From positions 1 through 6,651 of the forward strand of contig CAYHHE010000108.1 of the NCBI GenBank assembly GCA_964356295.1: 6,651 nucleotides of DNA. The letters are read 5' to 3'. The notes beneath the pieces are model-generated. The model ran no database searches, had not been told where the DNA came from, and was given only the letters and a program-made list of their open reading frames with translations. Every line of letters starts with the position of its first letter. Positions within the stretch are counted from its first letter, which is position 1. Shown one piece after another: positions 4,503 through 6,651 of the stretch. Source of the stretch: CAVQGZ01 sp964356295 (lineage in GTDB: Bacteria; Actinomycetota; Actinomycetes; Jiangellales; Jiangellaceae). The translations under genes and the position numbers were made by a program.

Positions 4503-6199
4503 GCCTCCCCCGTCGTGAGTTCGGTGTTGTGCAGTTCGGCGAAGACCTGCCCGCGGGCGGCGCCGTCGGAGAACCCGAGGCGCGCCGTGGTGTCTCGCCG
4601 CCCGGTCCGGTGGAGGTACTCCAGCCGGCGCATCTGCCGCCACCAGTCGCCCAGATCCTTGTGCAGGTGCAGCCGGAGATGACCGAACTGGTCGAAGACC
4701 AGCGTGCCACCGCCGAACACCTGCACGGGCGTGTCCGGCTCGACCCCCTCAGGCAGGTTCAGGCTCGACACCCGCTCCAGCTCCCCGGCCTGCAGGTCGA
4801 GCATCTGCACGTAGGTAGCGACGGTCTCGGACACGATCAGACCGTCGGGACCGATCCGCTGGCTCGGCAGCACCGTCTCCACCAGGGTGTAGTAGTCGGT
4901 CTCCAGACCGAGCCGGTGCGCGTTCTGCCACAGGAAGCGGTGCACCTCGTCGCGGTCAGCACGCAGGGCGGCGAAGTTGATGCCGAGGTAGCTCAGCGGC
5001 GCCTCGGCGTCCAGCGTCTTCTCAGCCCAGTCGTCGGGCACCACGATGCCGGCCTGGGCGAACCTGTCCACCAGCATGTCGCGGTATCGCAGGTCGTCGT
5101 CCGGAGCGACCGCGACGTCGGCGAGGAGCACGCCGTAGAGCAGGTCGGGCAGCTCGAACTCCACTGGCGGCAGGTAGTCCAGGCCGCGGATCAGCATGGT
5201 GAGCAGGTGCGAGGCCGCCTTGGCGCCTTCCTCCGCGGCCCGGGACCGGTCCAGGGTCGACCTCGTCGGGTCGTCGCCGGGCGGGAACAGGGCGACCAGC
5301 CGCTTGAGCCAGATGTCTAGGAGCACGTCGAGGACGACCGCGACCAAGATCTCGCCGCGGCGGTGAGGTTCGGCGAACTGCGGCAGCGACGCCCAGTTCG
5401 CCGGCGGGGGATCCAACGCCGAGCGGCGCAGCGCGCCGCGGCCCCCGGTGAGCACCTGGCCGATCTGCTCGGCGACGCCGGCGAGGACGCCGCGGCGCAG
5501 CTTGCTCAGGGTGAGGTTGCGCCCGCTGATCCGGCCGTTGCGGTCGGCCGGGCCCAACGCCTGCTCGACAACTGGTCGCATCGAGAACACCGAGAGCAGC
5601 GCCACCACGTCCGCAAGGCCCTCGTGCAGCGCGGCCTGGTCGGGCAGCCCCGGCTCGAGGAAGCGCCGGCGCAACCCGTCCAGCACCGCGTGCGTCGTCT
5701 CGTGCACCACGACGTCATGGCTCAGGCAGGTGTAGACCGGTGCCCGGTCACCGACCGGGGGCAGGTAGCCGAACAACAACGAACGGTCCTCGACGGAGTA
5801 GTAGGCGTTGGCCTCGGCGAACGCGTGCGGCACCAGGTACAGGTGATGCCCGGAGAAGCCCCAGGCGAGCCGGCGGCCCAACGCGGACTCGAACGTCGCC
5901 AGCGTGCGTGAGGCGACCGCGTACACCTGCTGGGCGTGGAAGGCGAAGTCCTGGACCAGCTGCTGGTCCGACGCCTCGACATAGCCGTCCTTGTCGGGCA
6001 GCTTCGGATGCAGCAGGTAGCGGCCAGCGGAGACGTCGAAGTCGACAACGTGGAACCGCGGGCCCCGCGGACCGTCCTCCATGCGCGACCAGGGAACCCG
6101 CACGGTCGCGGTCAGGATGCCGCCGTCGTCACCGATGACCGTCGGATCCTGCGCAACCACCCGAAGGTCGACATGGGTGCGGGTCGCTGCGTCCGGCAT
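4496..6199 (-). CDS. Gluzincin-type zinc metallopeptidase, cytosolic (567 aa)
   Basis: Zinc-dependent endopeptidase-like protein. HETTH at 166-170 supplies two zinc-ligand histidines and the catalytic Glu167. HEGLADVVAL at 192-201 supplies the third ligand Glu193 and the Asp197 four residues later, the ExxxD pattern of thermolysin-like (M4/M36) gluzincins. The 23-residue spacing from His170 to Glu193 is close to those families. Before the motif lie an N-terminal beta-rich region (1-60) and a helical part (75-110), then LYLVPHAFAEANAYYSVEDRSLLFGYLP (described at 120-147) leading into the active site. Residues about 230-345 would form the helical half. The C-terminal region from about 400, ending with a basic WWRQMRRLEYLHR stretch, is not recognised. 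There is no signal peptide, propeptide or membrane segment, unlike secreted thermolysins, so it probably acts inside the cell. The start is set by GGAGGGGG (6207-6214) 7 bases upstream of the ATG. It overlaps the MBL hydrolase gene by 7 bases, implying coupled translation. Confidence 0.88.
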   Translation of the reverse strand: MPDAATRTHVDLRVVAQDPTVIGDDGGILTATVRVPWSRMEDGPRGPRFHVVDFDVSAGRYLLHPKLPDKDGYVEASDQQLVQDFAFHAQQVYAVASRTLATFESALGRRLAWGFSGHHLYLVPHAFAEANAYYSVEDRSLLFGYLPPVGDRAPVYTCLSHDVVVHETTHAVLDGLRRRFLEPGLPDQAALHEGLADVVALLSVFSMRPVVEQALGPADRNGRISGRNLTLSKLRRGVLAGVAEQIGQVLTGGRGALRRSALDPPPANWASLPQFAEPHRRGEILVAVVLDVLLDIWLKRLVALFPPGDDPTRSTLDRSRAAEEGAKAASHLLTMLIRGLDYLPPVEFELPDLLYGVLLADVAVAPDDDLRYRDMLVDRFAQAGIVVPDDWAEKTLDAEAPLSYLGINFAALRADRDEVHRFLWQNAHRLGLETDYYTLVETVLPSQRIGPDGLIVSETVATYVQMLDLQAGELERVSSLNLPEGVEPDTPVQVFGGGTLVFDQFGHLRLHLHKDLGDWWRQMRRLEYLHRTGRRDTTARLGFSDGAARGQVFAELHNTELTTGEAC

Positions 6200-6206
6200 G
6201 TCAGAT

Positions 6207-6214
6207 CCCCCTCC
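6207..6214 (-). promoter_or_regulatory. Strong Shine-Dalgarno of the peptidase gene
   Basis: Minus-strand GGAGGGGG lies 7 bases before the ATG at 6199 and fixes that start. No clear -35/-10 pair is visible in the 100 bases upstream. Confidence 0.75.
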
Positions 6215-6242
6215 GGCGGTATGGCGTGACGCTACCGGCGGT
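6213..6242. repeat. Two direct 8-mers upstream of the peptidase gene
   Basis: CCGGCGGT occurs at 6213-6220 and 6235-6242, 22 bases apart (about two helical turns). The first abuts the ribosome-binding site. It could be a regulator site, but 8-mers of this composition recur by chance in such GC-rich DNA. Confidence 0.25.
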
Positions 6243-6332
6243 GCCGTCGACCCGTCGCCGGACCGACTCGTGGAAGGCGAAGCCGGCGAGGGGCTCGCGC
6301 GGCGGCCGCCAGCCGGGGCCGGTCAACACCCG

Positions 6333-6391
6333 GCCCCCATCGACGCCTCCTCCAGCTCTCCCGCGCCGGGAACCGGCGGCTCAACCACGTC
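6333..6391 (+). pseudogene. IS110-family transposase relic, frameshifted
   Basis: APIDASS in one frame (6333-6353) is followed, two bases out of frame, by LSRAGNRRLNHV (6356-6391). Together these match the C-terminal Transposase_20 signature of IS110 transposases, in which a TAPIDASSG block runs into RHRLSRAGNRRLNRxLH. The frameshift and the absence of the DEDD catalytic domain show it is dead. Weaker traces (a GKT near 6440) may continue downstream but are not convincing. The remainder of 6243-6590 holds no gene I can support. Confidence 0.5.
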
Positions 6392-6590
6392 CACCGCGGC
6401 CGGTGGGGACGACCTTCCGCGTCCACAAGCTGCTCGAACCCGGGGGAAGACTCTCGCTGCCGAGACACTGCCGTCGACGGTCGGTCCGGACCACCGATCG
6501 GCGCCCATCGTGACCTGGTGGTCTCCAACCGCGCGCCAGCGGTTTCGAGCGCCGTCACCGCCAGCCATCAATCACCGTCGACACCAGGTG

Positions 6591-6651
6591 TGTCCTTTCG
6601 CCGCGTAGCGTGCGCCCGCGGCCGTGTCACTTCGCCGCGTAGCGTGCGCCC
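6591..6651. repeat. Start of a direct repeat running off the window edge
   Basis: TTCGCCGCGTAGCGTGCGCC occurs at 6597-6616 and 6631-6650, each followed by C. Allowing two mismatches, the repeated unit widens to 28 bases beginning GTGTC, with a period of 34 and a 6-base GCGGCC spacer. The second copy ends exactly at the window edge, so further copies may follow. Confidence 0.65.

Noticed and set aside
4503..4643. 47-residue N-terminal extension of the MBL hydrolase frame
   Set aside because: It lies wholly within the end of the peptidase gene, is Arg/Pro-rich as expected of an out-of-frame shadow, and precedes the natural first strand beginning after ATG 4502.
4529..5911. Long plus-strand open frames antisense to the peptidase (4529-5320 and 5363-5911)
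   Set aside because: Their composition (Gln, Val, Arg, Gly rich, no motifs) is typical of the antisense of GC-rich codons; the minus strand has clear catalytic motifs and a strong ribosome-binding site.
6591..6651. CRISPR array
   Set aside because: Two 21-28 base repeats have a spacer of only 6-13 bases and a period of 34, too short for CRISPR; no cas gene is in view.

Overview
The window is high-GC DNA with GTG/ATG starts and GC-rich third positions. It looks like a chromosomal accessory region of a high-GC actinobacterium. A class F-type sortase, a TetR-family relic and actinobacterial-style IS21 and IS110 remnants all fit that, and a member of the Geodermatophilales is a reasonable guess, but no rRNA or core marker is present to fix the taxon.

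Layout: (1) 1-522 (+) is the C-terminal catalytic half of a tyrosine recombinase, cut by the window edge. A short repeat lies just past its stop (535-559), followed by a hairpin. (2) 647-1117 (-) is a small multi-pass membrane protein whose ATG overlaps the stop of a truncated TetR-family relic (1114-1257, -). The relic ends beside a second copy of the repeat (1253-1281). (3) 1470-1663 is the tail of an IS21-type element: the IstB C-terminus plus a right end with three internal repeats. (4) 1837-2905 (+) is a secreted protein with a Gly-rich GGVDTG tail, followed by a class F-like sortase. (5) 2906-3188 holds a weak recombinase C-terminal relic and the third repeat copy (3012-3045). (6) 3189-6199 (-) is a tight two-gene unit: a cytosolic gluzincin-type zinc metallopeptidase (HETTH plus a downstream ExxxD), then a metallo-beta-lactamase-fold hydrolase (HRHKDH) that overlaps it by 7 bases. 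(7) 6200-6651 has no intact gene. It holds a frameshifted IS110 transposase relic and the start of a direct repeat running off the window edge.

Two gene sets look functional. One is the exported substrate/sortase pair, probably acting at the cell surface. The other is the peptidase/MBL pair, both apparently cytosolic and translationally coupled; its biological role is not evident from sequence. The flanking material (one recombinase, relics of three transposable families, three same-direction repeat copies) marks the region as a mobile-element landing zone in which accessory modules have accumulated.
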